Shown: piece by piece, positions 33,901-43,277 of the stretch
Layout: each line of letters opens with the position of its first letter
Numbering within the stretch: position 1 is the stretch's first letter
From: Solibacillus silvestris
Lineage (GTDB): Bacteria > Bacillota > Bacilli > Bacillales_A > Planococcaceae
Reading direction: 5' to 3'
NCBI GenBank assembly: GCA_001586195.1
Contig: CP014609.1
Location: 532,001 to 596,000 of the forward strand
Length of the DNA: 64,000 nt
Notes under the pieces: model-generated
Database searches by the model: none
What the model saw: the letters and a program-made list of their open reading frames with translations, nothing else
Told to the model about the DNA's origin: nothing
Made by a program: the position numbers and the translations under genes

Positions 33901-35472
33901 ATGACTTTAGAACAAGATATATTAGCGCGTCGTACATTCGCCATCATCAGTCACCCGGATGCCGGTAAAACGACGATTACAGAAAAGCTACTATTATTCG
34001 GTGGTGCGATTCGTGACGCAGGAACAGTAAAAGGTAAAAAATCAGGAAAGTTTGCAACATCTGACTGGATGGAAATCGAGAAACAACGTGGGATTTCGGT
34101 TACATCTTCTGTAATGCAGTTCGATTATTCAGATTGCCGTGTAAATATTCTGGATACACCTGGGCACCAAGACTTCTCGGAAGATACGTACCGTACGTTA
34201 ATGGCTGTAGACTCGGCTGTCATGGTAGTCGATGCAGCTAAAGGGATCGAGGCACAAACATTAAAGCTATTCAAAGTTTGTAAAATGCGCGGTATTCCTA
34301 TTTTTACGTTTATCAACAAATTGGACCGTCAAGGGAAAGAGCCATTAGAGCTTATCGAAGAATTAGAAGAAGTGCTTGGCATTAACGCGTACCCAATGAA
34401 CTGGCCAATTGGTATGGGGAAAGAATTCCTTGGAATTTACGACCGTTACAACAAACGTATCGAACAGTTCCGTGTAGAAGAAGGTGACCGCTACTTACCA
34501 CTTGATGAAGACGGGCATTTAGCCATTGACAACGATATGAAAAAAACATCGTACTATTCACAAGCTATCGATGATATCGAACTTTTAAATGAAGCTGGTA
34601 ATGCGTATTCAGAGGATAAAATTGCACGTGGTGAATTGACACCTGTATTTTTCGGTTCTGCATTAACGAACTTCGGTGTTCAGACATTCCTTGATACGTA
34701 TTTAAAATTTGCACCGATTCCTCAGCCTCGTATTACAGAAGATGAGCAATTTATCGATCCTGTAGAGCATGGCGAGTTTTCTGGCTTCATTTTTAAAATT
34801 CAAGCGAATATGAATCCGGCTCACCGTGACCGTATCGCATTCGTGCGTATCGTATCGGGTAAATTTGAGCGCGGTATGAATATGACACTTTCACGTACAG
34901 GTAAATCTTTCAAAGTAACACAGTCAACACAGTTCCTTGCAGATGATCGTGAAACAGTAAATGAAGCGGTTGCAGGTGACATTATCGGTCTTTATGATAC
35001 AGGGACGTATCAAATCGGGGATACAGTAGTCGGCGGTAAGAAAACATTTAACTTTGAAAAACTACCTCAATTCACACCTGAAATTTTCATGAAAGTTTCG
35101 GCGAAAAACGTAATGAAAGGGAAGCAATTCCAAAAAGGTGTGCTTCAATTAGTACAAGAAGGTGCAATTCAGTATTTCAAAACAATGCATACTGAAGAAG
35201 TAATCCTTGGTGCGGTTGGTCAATTACAGTTTGAAGTATTCCAGCACCGAATGATTAACGAATACAACGTGGAAGTAATTATGCAGCCGATTGGCAGTAA
35301 GATTGCACGTTGGATTGAAAATGAAGAAGATGTGAAAGATTCAATGCACTCTCAACGTTCAATGCTTGTAAAAGACCGTTTCGATAATAAAGTATTCTTA
35401 TTCGAAAATGAATTTGCAATGCGTTGGTTCTCAGAGAAGAACGAAAACATTCAGTTATACAGCTTGTTATAA
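33901..35472 (+). CDS. prfC: Peptide chain release factor 3
   Basis: A 523-residue translational GTPase that removes release factors 1 and 2 from the ribosome after termination. G1 is SHPDAGKTT (about residue 17), the switch region shows [18 protein letters not shown]3 is DTPGHQDF, and G4 is NKLDRQ. Domain 3 ends with [15 protein letters not shown]. The length is close to Escherichia coli RF3 (529 aa). AAAAAGGAGACG precedes ATG. It is followed by a terminator and then by the first 21-bp repeat array. Confidence 0.96.
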   Translation: MTLEQDILARRTFAIISHPDAGKTTITEKLLLFGGAIRDAGTVKGKKSGKFATSDWMEIEKQRGISVTSSVMQFDYSDCRVNILDTPGHQDFSEDTYRTLMAVDSAVMVVDAAKGIEAQTLKLFKVCKMRGIPIFTFINKLDRQGKEPLELIEELEEVLGINAYPMNWPIGMGKEFLGIYDRYNKRIEQFRVEEGDRYLPLDEDGHLAIDNDMKKTSYYSQAIDDIELLNEAGNAYSEDKIARGELTPVFFGSALTNFGVQTFLDTYLKFAPIPQPRITEDEQFIDPVEHGEFSGFIFKIQANMNPAHRDRIAFVRIVSGKFERGMNMTLSRTGKSFKVTQSTQFLADDRETVNEAVAGDIIGLYDTGTYQIGDTVVGGKKTFNFEKLPQFTPEIFMKVSAKNVMKGKQFQKGVLQLVQEGAIQYFKTMHTEEVILGAVGQLQFEVFQHRMINEYNVEVIMQPIGSKIARWIENEEDVKDSMHSQRSMLVKDRFDNKVFLFENEFAMRWFSEKNENIQLYSLL

Positions 35473-35488
35473 TTTGATATTAAAAGCC

Positions 35489-35526
35489 CCGGTAATTTTC
35501 TGCGAAGGAAAATTGCCGGTTTTTTT
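35489..35526 (+). terminator. Terminator after prfC
   Basis: CCGGTAATTTTC/GAAAATTGCCGG is a 12-bp stem (one G-U) with a 7-nt loop and a run of seven T. Confidence 0.93.
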
Positions 35527-35559
35527 GTGTTTGGAGCTGTGATGTGATGCGGGGGTGCT

Positions 35560-36067
35560 GAGTTGGGCTGGGCGTGGTGTTTATTAGAAGTTTAGAGCTG
35601 AAATGTAGAACGGTGGACGGGGGAAGTAGAACATTTCCGGGAGAAAGTAGAACGAATCATTGGGAAAGTGGAAAGAAAGCGGGAGAAAGGAGAACCCGGA
35701 AATTAATTAGAAGTTTCGGGTTGAAATGTAGAAACTAGAACGAGAAAAGTAGAACATTTCCGGGAGAAAGTATAACGAATCATTGGGAAAGTGGAAAGAA
35801 AGCGCGAGAAAGTAGAACCCGGAAATTAATTAGAACTTTCGTGCTAAAATGTAGAAATTAGAACGAGAAAAGTAGAATATTTCCGGGAGAAAGTAGAACA
35901 AATCACCCGGAATGTAGAACAAAAGCGGGAGAAAAGTAGAACCCGGGAAATTAATTAGAACTTTCCAGCTGAAATGTAGAAATTAGAACGAGAAAAGTAG
36001 AACATTTCCGGGAGAAAGTAGAAAGAATCACCCGGAATGTTGAAAGAAAGCGCAAGAAAGTAGAACT
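35560..36067. repeat. 21-bp-periodic TAGAA array, four higher-order copies of about 123 bp
   Basis: After a GAGTTGGGCTGGG leader, about 23 TAGAA(C)-type units start at 35585, 35606, 35627, 35648, 35669, 35690, 35708, 35729, 35750 and so on to 36061. Nearly all steps are 21 nt. One short step of 18 or 19 nt at TTAATTAG closes each block of six. Blocks begin near 35581, 35703, 35826 and 35951. Common words are GTAGAAC, TTCCGGGAGAAAG, GAATCA and AACGAGAAAAG. Stops occur in the repeated frames, so it is probably not coding. It lies between the prfC terminator and the convergent NRDE gene. Confidence 0.9.
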
Positions 36068-36098
36068 TATCGCCATCCCCAAACTCCTCTTCATATGC

Positions 36099-36863
36099 TC
36101 ATTCCTCCGCATCAATATGGTAAGACCGGTCAAATTTATAATTACCGTTCTCATATGTACGTTCAAGAAAATCGATCTCCCCATTATTGTGATAAACAAT
36201 GGCTGTCGAGCAGCGAGTACCATAATTAGGAATTTTAACAAATTGAGCGGATAAGGACCTTTCTAGATGGATACCTACACCAGTATTTGGCAATACTTCA
36301 TCTTGTGCGATTTCATCATTTGCCAATAACGGTATTAAACTGTTTACTTCAATTGTGTCTTTATCGGTTGCTTTTTCCAATATGTGCTTTGCGGTTTCTA
36401 CTTTTGGCCATGGTGTATTGAAAGTAGCGTTACTGACACCGTGAATGCCGCTTTCTACAATGCGGTGTTCATCGTAAATATTATTGTAATGATGCATGTC
36501 TTCGCCGTCGTAAAGCAGGACATTAAAGCCGCCGTACAAATCTCTTTTTGAACGAAGAGACTGAATAAATGAGTCTGTCGATTCCGTTGAAGTTAAAAAC
36601 AGCCGTACAATTTCGCCGCGTGACAATTGGCCGGTTTCAGGAAGGCGCGGGTCACGGTAATTTGTAATTGCAGCAAAACGACCACTTTTCGACAGCCCCA
36701 TCCAGCTTCCTTGCTGACGTAAATCCCGTCCGGCTAATATGTCAGATTCATCTTCCCAAAAATGGGCGGCGGCTGTCGGACGGTCATAAAATTCGTCACG
36801 ATTTGCAACAATGATGAGCGGATATGCTGGATGAACTTTATAAGAAAATGCAATTAAACACAT
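36099..36863 (-). CDS. NRDE family (TANGO2-like) protein
   Basis: A 254-residue member of the NRDE/TANGO2 family. The name-giving motif is IIVANRDEFYDRP near residue 15, with the free N-terminal Cys2 (MCLIAF) typical of N-terminal nucleophile-like folds. Other family blocks are LAGRDLRQQGSWMGLSKSGRFAAITNYRDP and GVHGVSNATFNTPWPK-like sequence. TANGO2 relatives are linked with haem trafficking and Golgi organisation; the bacterial role is unclear. The start is ATG 36863 after CGGGG; the longer frame to 36905 would displace Cys2. The gene converges on prfC across the repeat array. Confidence 0.88.
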   Translation of the reverse strand: MCLIAFSYKVHPAYPLIIVANRDEFYDRPTAAAHFWEDESDILAGRDLRQQGSWMGLSKSGRFAAITNYRDPRLPETGQLSRGEIVRLFLTSTESTDSFIQSLRSKRDLYGGFNVLLYDGEDMHHYNNIYDEHRIVESGIHGVSNATFNTPWPKVETAKHILEKATDKDTIEVNSLIPLLANDEIAQDEVLPNTGVGIHLERSLSAQFVKIPNYGTRCSTAIVYHNNGEIDFLERTYENGNYKFDRSYHIDAEE

Positions 36864-37065
36864 AGATAGACCCCGTTTCTTGAATAGCAGGCAAGAAAAA
36901 TTCACTGGAATTCACTAGATCGAGTGCTTAACTCCTGCCTACCTTGTATGATTTTTTGTAACATTTTGCTGTAGTAACATAGTTTCTGTCAAATATTAAA
37001 GGGAAATAGATAGCTCTACACGAATTTTAATTAATATGAAGATAAATTGAAAGGACTTTCCACCG

Positions 37066-40000
37066 ATGAATATAAGTAAGTTTTCTATAAAACGCCCGGT
37101 TTTTACAATTGTTTCAATGATTTTTGTATTAATACTCGGTGCAGTTTCATTATTTAAAATTCCAGTTACGTTAATACCTGATTTAAATCCGCCGATTGGA
37201 GTTGTTGTGACAAGCTATCCGGGTGCAAGTCCGATTGAAGTAAACGAAAAAGTGACAAAGCCGCTTGAAGCTTCGCTGGCGACATTGCCGGGGATTAAAC
37301 GAGTGCAGTCGACATCGCTGGAAAGCTCGAACCTGATTATTTTGGAATTTGATTGGTCAACAAGTATGGATGATGTGCAAACCGACATATTACAGCGAAT
37401 TGATCTTGTTCCACTTCCTGAAGATGCGGGGAAACCAAGCTTTTTGAAATTTGATCCTTCGCAATTTCCGGTCATCCAAATGGCGCTCGCAGCAGAAAAT
37501 GAAGAAGTCGATATCCGTCAAATCGCTGAATCACTTGAACAGGAATTGCAGCGGACTGAAGGGGTGGCAAGTGTAACCGTTTCAGGTGAAATTGTAGAAG
37601 AAGTACAGATTGAGCTTGATGCCGGGAAGCTTGAGGAGAATAATTTGACGCAAAATGATGTGATGCAAATTATCCAGGCAAGCAATATTTCGATGCCGGG
37701 AGCTGAGCTAAGTACAAATGAGAATCAGCTGTTAACGACTCGAGTAGTCAGTTTATTTACAAGTCCGGAAGAAATAGCGAATGTTGCGCTTTCGGTCAAC
37801 CCATTAACAGGTGAAGCAATAAAAGTTAAGGATATAGCGACTGTAGAACGCAAAGAACAGGAAACGAATACAATTACTCGAGCAAATGACCAACAGGCTG
37901 TCCTCATTTCGGTTTTGCAGGAGTCCGGGGCAAATACTGCAAATGTTTCCGAAACTTTTCAGAAGGAACTTGGTCAATTATTGGATGAGCCCCAGTATGA
38001 TGGAGTTGATGCAACAATTTTATTTGATCAAGGGGATTATGTTCGCTTAGCAATTGGTAATATTAGCTCCTCGCTTATTTTTGGCGGGCTATTTGCGATG
38101 CTTGTGCTTTTCGTCTTTTTATCCGGAATAAAAAGTCCGCTTATTATTGGCATTGCGATTCCGTATTCGGTTATCGTAACCTTTGTACTTATGTTTTTTG
38201 CGGACTTTTCTTTGAACATTATGACACTTGGTGCCCTTGCCCTTGGAATCGGGATGCTAGTGGATAATGCCATTGTTGTTATAGAAAATATTGAGCGACA
38301 TTTAGAGCTTGGTGAGAATCCGAAAGAAGCGGCAGCCAATGGAACGAAGGAAGTAGCTTTAGCCATTACCGCTTCTACTGTCACGACGATTGCAGTTTTC
38401 GTACCGGTCATTTTTATAAGTGGGTTAATTGGTCAAATTTTTGTGGAATTCGCGTTAACGATTTCATTTAGCTTAATTGCCTCACTATTTGTGGCACTGA
38501 CGGTTGTACCGATGCTGGCAAGCCGCTTCTTACGTACAAAGCCTTCGAATGTAGTAAAGAAGCGTCAAGATTCATGGCTGTACCGAAATTATACGAAAAT
38601 ACTTAAATGGGGCTTATCGAGACGAGCCCTTATTTTATCAATTACCATCGTCTTAGTCGGTATATCCGGCTTTATGGTATATAAAACAGGTACAGAGTTT
38701 TTGCCGCCGACTGATGAAGGATTCGTATCTTTGTCCGTTGAGCTTCCAAACAGTGCAACAGTTGAAAAAACAGAACAAATTGTTTCAGAAATCGAGGAGA
38801 TGGCAAAGCAATATGAAGAAGTTGATGTAGTGGTCAGTTTAATTGGAGGGAATCAGCAATCTTTATCGCGGGGTACTAGTGAACAAAATGAAGGGGAGAT
38901 TTCAGTTAAGCTCGTTGAATTATCGGAACGAGATCGCTCCATATTCGAGTTTGTTGAGCTTTTTGAAAAACAAGTGCAACAGCAGATCGGAGAGCGTGCA
39001 GAAGTGAATTTCTCGCTTTCATCTTCTTCAGGTTCAACACCGAACTCATTAACATTTCGCGTGACAGACAGCAATGAGTCTCAGCTGAAAGAAACGGTCG
39101 CTTCCATCCAGCAACGTATTGCAAAGATTGATTCGGTTACCGAGGTAACGACTGATTTGGATGAAGTTCAAGAGGAAATACAAATTGAAGTAAATCGTGA
39201 TAATGCACTTCAATATGGGTTAATGCCCGCACAAATTGCTCAAACCGTCAATATGATGACACGAGGCGCATTTACAACACAGATCATTGCCGAAGATGGT
39301 GAAGTGCTAGGTGTATATACTGGATTCGGAAAAGCATACCGTGAAGATGTAGAAGCACTTAAAACGATGAAGCTTAGAACAAATGCGGGGGTGTTTGTCG
39401 AACTGCAGCAGCTGGCATCGGTTGAAATAAAAGAAACCCAAACGGCTATTCGAAGATCGGATCAGGCATCGGCCGTAGCCGTGTTTGTAAAATACAATAC
39501 ATCGGAGTCCCTTAGCGGCATTTCTAAGAAAGTGGATAATGCGATTGAAGAAGAAGGTATTCCTGCAACATCGAAAGTTGTTTTTGGTGGCGACCGTGAG
39601 CTTTTCGACAGTGCAAAACAAGATATGATACTGGCCATTCTGCTGGCTGTTATTCTTATTTATCTAGTAATGGGCGCTCAATTTGAATCCTTTAAGCTAC
39701 CGTTTGTGATGATGTTCAGTGTTCCGCTTACGGTTATCGGTGTCGCTGTTTCTCTGTTTGTAACTAATACATTGCTCGGTGTTACAGCCATTATCGGCAT
39801 CCTTATATTAGTGGGGATTGTTGTAAATAACGGCATTGTTCTTATTGATTATATTAATCAGAAACGACAGCTAGGATTAAATATAACCGAGGCCATTATT
39901 ACGGGTGCCCAGGATCGAATGAGACCAATTTTGATGACGGCTTTAACGACTATTTTAGGTTTGGTACCATTGGCATTGGGAATTGGTGAAGGTACAGAAA

Positions 40001-40113
40001 TGAATCAGCCAATGGCCATTGTCGTTATTGGAGGGCTGGTTAGTTCAACAGTTTTAACATTATTTATCGTACCGATCATTTACAGCCTGATTGAAAAGGA
40101 AGCAAAAGAATAG
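37066..40113 (+). CDS. RND efflux transporter (AcrB/SwrC-like)
   Basis: A 1015-residue inner membrane proton-driven exporter with 12 membrane segments and two large external loops. It begins KFSIKRPVFTIVSMI, has the proton-relay region GIGMLVDNAIVVIENIERH in TM4, then the second external domain, and GILILVGIVVNNGIVLIDY in TM10. Gram-positive relatives include SwrC (YerP) of Bacillus subtilis, which exports surfactin and aids swarming. No adaptor protein or TetR regulator gene is adjacent. A weak GAAAGGA precedes ATG 37066. The substrate is unknown. Confidence 0.92.
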   Translation: MNISKFSIKRPVFTIVSMIFVLILGAVSLFKIPVTLIPDLNPPIGVVVTSYPGASPIEVNEKVTKPLEASLATLPGIKRVQSTSLESSNLIILEFDWSTSMDDVQTDILQRIDLVPLPEDAGKPSFLKFDPSQFPVIQMALAAENEEVDIRQIAESLEQELQRTEGVASVTVSGEIVEEVQIELDAGKLEENNLTQNDVMQIIQASNISMPGAELSTNENQLLTTRVVSLFTSPEEIANVALSVNPLTGEAIKVKDIATVERKEQETNTITRANDQQAVLISVLQESGANTANVSETFQKELGQLLDEPQYDGVDATILFDQGDYVRLAIGNISSSLIFGGLFAMLVLFVFLSGIKSPLIIGIAIPYSVIVTFVLMFFADFSLNIMTLGALALGIGMLVDNAIVVIENIERHLELGENPKEAAANGTKEVALAITASTVTTIAVFVPVIFISGLIGQIFVEFALTISFSLIASLFVALTVVPMLASRFLRTKPSNVVKKRQDSWLYRNYTKILKWGLSRRALILSITIVLVGISGFMVYKTGTEFLPPTDEGFVSLSVELPNSATVEKTEQIVSEIEEMAKQYEEVDVVVSLIGGNQQSLSRGTSEQNEGEISVKLVELSERDRSIFEFVELFEKQVQQQIGERAEVNFSLSSSSGSTPNSLTFRVTDSNESQLKETVASIQQRIAKIDSVTEVTTDLDEVQEEIQIEVNRDNALQYGLMPAQIAQTVNMMTRGAFTTQIIAEDGEVLGVYTGFGKAYREDVEALKTMKLRTNAGVFVELQQLASVEIKETQTAIRRSDQASAVAVFVKYNTSESLSGISKKVDNAIEEEGIPATSKVVFGGDRELFDSAKQDMILAILLAVILIYLVMGAQFESFKLPFVMMFSVPLTVIGVAVSLFVTNTLLGVTAIIGILILVGIVVNNGIVLIDYINQKRQLGLNITEAIITGAQDRMRPILMTALTTILGLVPLALGIGEGTEMNQPMAIVVIGGLVSSTVLTLFIVPIIYSLIEKEAKE

Positions 40114-40237
40114 ATTGAAAAAACTATTTACCGCACGACAATGTAAAATTTTGATGAATTATAAAAGAATGTTTGATTTTTCGGGACGTTATCGGTAAAA
40201 TAGCAATATAATTGAATTGAATATCCAATTGACATTT

Positions 40238-40416
40238 GTCAAAGGGGAGTAGCTATAAGAGATTTAAGTAGCAGCCTGTCATTTTAGATAAGCGCTATTT
40301 TTAAATGTACTTACTTCACATTCGTCATTACATGGTTAGGAGCCATCGGGTGTGATAGCATTATGTGCTTAGCAAGACCTTTGCCTATTTACATAGGCAG
40401 AGGTCTTTTCTTTTTT
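40238..40416 (+). promoter_or_regulatory. yybP-ykoY manganese riboswitch with terminator
   Basis: The aptamer shows the conserved AAAGGGGAGTAGC at its 5' side and GGTTAGGAGCC further on. The 3' part AGCAAGACCTTTGCC is typical of the motif and pairs into a terminator: AGACCTTTGCCTAT (40375-40388) with ATAGGCAGAGGTCT (40393-40406), followed by TTTTCTTTTTT. In this class Mn2+ binding prevents termination. It controls the TerC-family gene that starts at 40500. It fills most of the 386-nt gap after the RND gene. Confidence 0.93.
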
Positions 40417-40499
40417 GGCCAAAAAGGGTATTTTTTCAAATTCACATTATTAACGCCTAATTTATTGGGTACAAGTAAATAATAAGGAGGAGAAATTTC

Positions 40500-41264
40500 A
40501 TGGAAGCAATTTTATTAGAATATGCATGGGTCTTACTTGTATTAGTTTTCCTTGAAGGGCTGTTAGCTGCAGATAATGCAGTTGTAATGGCAGTAATGGT
40601 TAAACACTTACCGAAAGAACAACAGAAAAAGGCATTATTTTACGGATTATTCGGTGCGTTCGTATTCCGATTCATCGCGCTGTTCCTAATTACATTCTTA
40701 GCGAAATACTGGGAAATTCAGGCGCTTGGTGCGGCTTATCTATTATTCATATCCATAAAACATCTATACGATAATCACTTTAAAAAGCAGGATGAAGATT
40801 TGGAATTGAAAGAGAGCAAAGGTTCTGGTTTCTGGATGACGGTATTAAAAGTAGAGCTTGCGGATATTGCGTTTGCAATCGACTCAATGCTTGCAGCCGT
40901 AGCTATTGCTATGACATTACCGCACATTAGTGATTACCATATCGGCGGAATTAATGCCGGTCCATTTGCTGTTATGTTCCTTGGTGGCTTTATAGGGCTT
41001 GTCATTATGCGTTTTGCGGCCCAAATGTTTGTTAAGCTGTTAAACGACTATCCAACATTGGAAACTGCAGCCTTTTTAATTGTAGGCTGGGTAGGTGTCA
41101 AATTGGCGGTATTGGCGTTAGGACATGAGAACTTGGCCATTATCGACCCGCATTTCCCGCATTCGACAACATGGAAAACCATCTTCTGGGTAGTACTGCT
41201 TGGACTTGCAGTAGGCGGCTATTTAGTAAGTGTATACAAAAACAAAAAAGCAAAAGCAGAATAA
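40500..41264 (+). CDS. TerC-family membrane protein, probable manganese exporter
   Basis: A 254-residue membrane protein with about seven segments. The family acidic motifs are seen in EGLLAADNAVVMAVM in TM1-2 and VELADIAFAIDSMLAAVA in the middle; the Asp residues are proposed metal ligands. A yybP-ykoY riboswitch stands in front, as for YkoY (MeeY) of Bacillus subtilis, which exports Mn2+ and helps metalate secreted enzymes. AAGGAGGAG precedes ATG. A modest terminator follows. Confidence 0.92.
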   Translation: MEAILLEYAWVLLVLVFLEGLLAADNAVVMAVMVKHLPKEQQKKALFYGLFGAFVFRFIALFLITFLAKYWEIQALGAAYLLFISIKHLYDNHFKKQDEDLELKESKGSGFWMTVLKVELADIAFAIDSMLAAVAIAMTLPHISDYHIGGINAGPFAVMFLGGFIGLVIMRFAAQMFVKLLNDYPTLETAAFLIVGWVGVKLAVLALGHENLAIIDPHFPHSTTWKTIFWVVLLGLAVGGYLVSVYKNKKAKAE

Positions 41265-41277
41265 TATATGTTTTAGG

Positions 41278-41310
41278 AGATACTTCAACTATTAGAAGTA
41301 TCTTCTTTTC
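41278..41310 (+). terminator. Terminator after the TerC-family gene
   Basis: AGATACTTC/GAAGTATCT, a 9-bp stem with an 8-nt loop, is followed by TCTTTTC. Confidence 0.75.
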
Positions 41311-41368
41311 ATTTTCCATGATATTCATTATACTAGTAAAAATGTAATCAATTATCGGAGGCCAATCT

Positions 41369-42718
41369 ATGCCTTTTAAAAAATTCGAAAAGCGTAAAAT
41401 TACGCCTTTCCAAATTTTAATCACTTATTATTCTGTAGCCATTTTAATTTCGTTTTTATTGCTGCGACTTCCGGGAGTCCATTTGGAAGGTGTACACGTA
41501 TCATTTTTAGACAGTCTATTTACGGCGGTCAGTGCGGTTAGTGTAACGGGTTTAACGACCGTTACTGTTGCAGAAACATACAGTAGCTTTGGACTTGCCA
41601 TGATTTTGCTTATTCTGCAATTCGGTGCGATTGGGATTATGTCCATCGGTACGTTTTTATGGCTGCTGTTTGGAAAGAAAATCGGCATGCGTGAACGTCA
41701 GCTTATTATGATTGACCATAATCAATATAATTTATCGGGTGTTGTTGCTTTGATTCGTCAAATAGCCAAGCTGCTGTTTATCATTGAATTTACAGGTGCC
41801 CTTATATTAACGGTACATTTTAAGCGTTATTTTGCGACATGGGAAGAATCGGCGATTAATGGATTGTTTGCGTCTATTTCTGCGACAACAAATGGAGGCT
41901 TTGATATTACGGGAATGAGTTTGCAGCCGTTTCATCACGACTATTTCATACAATTTGTTTGTATGATTTTAATCTTCCTCGGAGCGATCGGTTTTCCCGT
42001 ATTAATTGAAGTGAAGGCCTATTTAACGAAAAAGGATCCGGCATTTCGCTTTAGCTTATTTACAAAGGTTACGACGTTTACGTATGTTGCCTTATTTGTT
42101 TTTGGTTCGGTCGTAATTTTTATTATCGAATCTTTTCAGTCCTTTAAAGGGATGCGATGGCATGAGGCTGCTTTTTCGGCTATGTTCCAATCGATTTCCA
42201 CGAGGTCGGCTGGTTTAACAACCTATGATGTTACTTCATTCAACGAGGCGACACAGCTCTTTATGAGTGCACTAATGTTTATTGGGGCATCACCAAGCTC
42301 TGTCGGTGGGGGAATTCGTACCACGACATTTGCGATCGTTATTTTGTTTTTAATTGCATTTTCCCGCGGGCAGTCGGAAATTCAAATTTTTAACCGGGAG
42401 ATTCATTTAATCGATGTATACCGTTCGTTTGCGGTGCTTATTTTTGCGATTATTATGGTGCTCGGCGCTGCGATGGTGCTGTTTATCACAGAATCCAGCG
42501 CCTCTATGATGGAAGTCATATTTGAAATTACATCAGCTTTCGGAACGTGCGGGATGTCGCTCGGCATAACGGGGGACTTAACGGCATTCGGAAAAATGGT
42601 CATTATGGTGCTCATGTTTGTAGGGCGAGTAGGGCTCATTTCTTTCCTGTATTCAATCGGAGGATCTGCCAAGAAGAAGAAGTACCATTACCCGAAGGAA
42701 CGGATCATTATTGGGTAG
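41369..42718 (+). CDS. TrkH/Ktr-family potassium uptake membrane subunit (paralogue 1)
   Basis: A 449-residue K+ translocating subunit with four M1-P-M2 repeats. Filter-region segments are TAVSAVSVTGLTTV, SATTNGGFDITG, FQSISTRSAGLTT and TSAFGTCGMSLG. GASPSSVGGGIRTTTFA forms the broken M2C gate region, and GRVGLISFLYSIG marks the end. A cytosolic RCK partner is not encoded next to it. It could use the KtrA/C-type subunit at 44639. ATCGGAGG precedes ATG. It ends before a terminator and is not downstream of the c-di-AMP riboswitch. Confidence 0.9.
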   Translation: MPFKKFEKRKITPFQILITYYSVAILISFLLLRLPGVHLEGVHVSFLDSLFTAVSAVSVTGLTTVTVAETYSSFGLAMILLILQFGAIGIMSIGTFLWLLFGKKIGMRERQLIMIDHNQYNLSGVVALIRQIAKLLFIIEFTGALILTVHFKRYFATWEESAINGLFASISATTNGGFDITGMSLQPFHHDYFIQFVCMILIFLGAIGFPVLIEVKAYLTKKDPAFRFSLFTKVTTFTYVALFVFGSVVIFIIESFQSFKGMRWHEAAFSAMFQSISTRSAGLTTYDVTSFNEATQLFMSALMFIGASPSSVGGGIRTTTFAIVILFLIAFSRGQSEIQIFNREIHLIDVYRSFAVLIFAIIMVLGAAMVLFITESSASMMEVIFEITSAFGTCGMSLGITGDLTAFGKMVIMVLMFVGRVGLISFLYSIGGSAKKKKYHYPKERIIIG

Positions 42719-42762
42719 TTTTTCAAAAGTGTCTTAAAACAAGGCTTTATAAGGGTTTTCGA

Positions 42763-42789
42763 GGGGGTGAAGTTATTTCACCCCCTTTT
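42763..42789 (+). terminator. Terminator after the first TrkH/Ktr gene
   Basis: GGGGGTGAA/TTCACCCCC is a perfect 9-bp stem with a 5-nt loop followed by TTTT. Confidence 0.92.
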
Positions 42790-42956
42790 AGATCCTCTAA
42801 GTCTAATTTTGAGGAAGTTTATAAATTTATTGAATGATTTATGTTCTTGAGTCGTTTTGACATTACAAACAAACTTATAAATAAATTTTTTTAACCAGTT
42901 TACAAGTGTTATGCACAGGAGTAAAATAAGCTCGTAATTAAGAAAACTAACAAAGC

Positions 42957-43165
42957 CAAATCTCAATCATTGAGAACGGAGGACCCGATCTTTTGGGGTT
43001 AATTCTGCATTGCAGAAGGGATGATATATACTCTTTCGCCATCCTAACCCGTCAGCTAACTTCGTCGGCTAATGCGGAGGAGGTCATATAACAGACCGCC
43101 TTATTCAAGTATTCCTTTTGTCGTTTACCGCAAAGTTAATGCTTGTTTAAATCGGTCTTTTTGCG
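42957..43165 (+). promoter_or_regulatory. ydaO-yuaA type c-di-AMP riboswitch
   Basis: The aptamer contains the consensus blocks: GAACGGAGGACCCGATCTTTT, then GGGGTTAATTCTGCATTGCAG, CCATCCTAACCCGTCAGCTA and the AATGCGGAGGAGG end. Then AGACCG (43093-43098) pairs at long range with CGGTCT (about 43153-43158), followed by TTTTT, giving the terminator of the expression platform. c-di-AMP binding turns off K+ and osmolyte uptake genes in Bacillus subtilis (ktrAB). A TTGACA at 42857 may be part of its promoter. Confidence 0.88.
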
Positions 43166-43277
43166 TTCATAAAACTTTATTAATTTTAGAATAAGAGTTT
43201 TGTATAGGTGAAAATATGCCCAAACTTGGAACAATTGTATGGGTAAATAACTTTTAACTTATTGTTAGGAGGGAGCA

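Noticed and set aside
35560-36067. CRISPR array
   Set aside because: Units are only 5-7 bp conserved at a 21-bp step, spacers recur between blocks, and no cas genes are present.
35951-36241. Open frame on the minus strand with repeated STF residues
   Set aside because: It overlaps the true NRDE gene in another frame and its repeats are a by-product of the 21-bp period. No ribosome site.
37066-40113. Frameshift or fusion in the long RND gene
   Set aside because: Both halves carry the expected membrane and external domains in one frame, and the length is normal.
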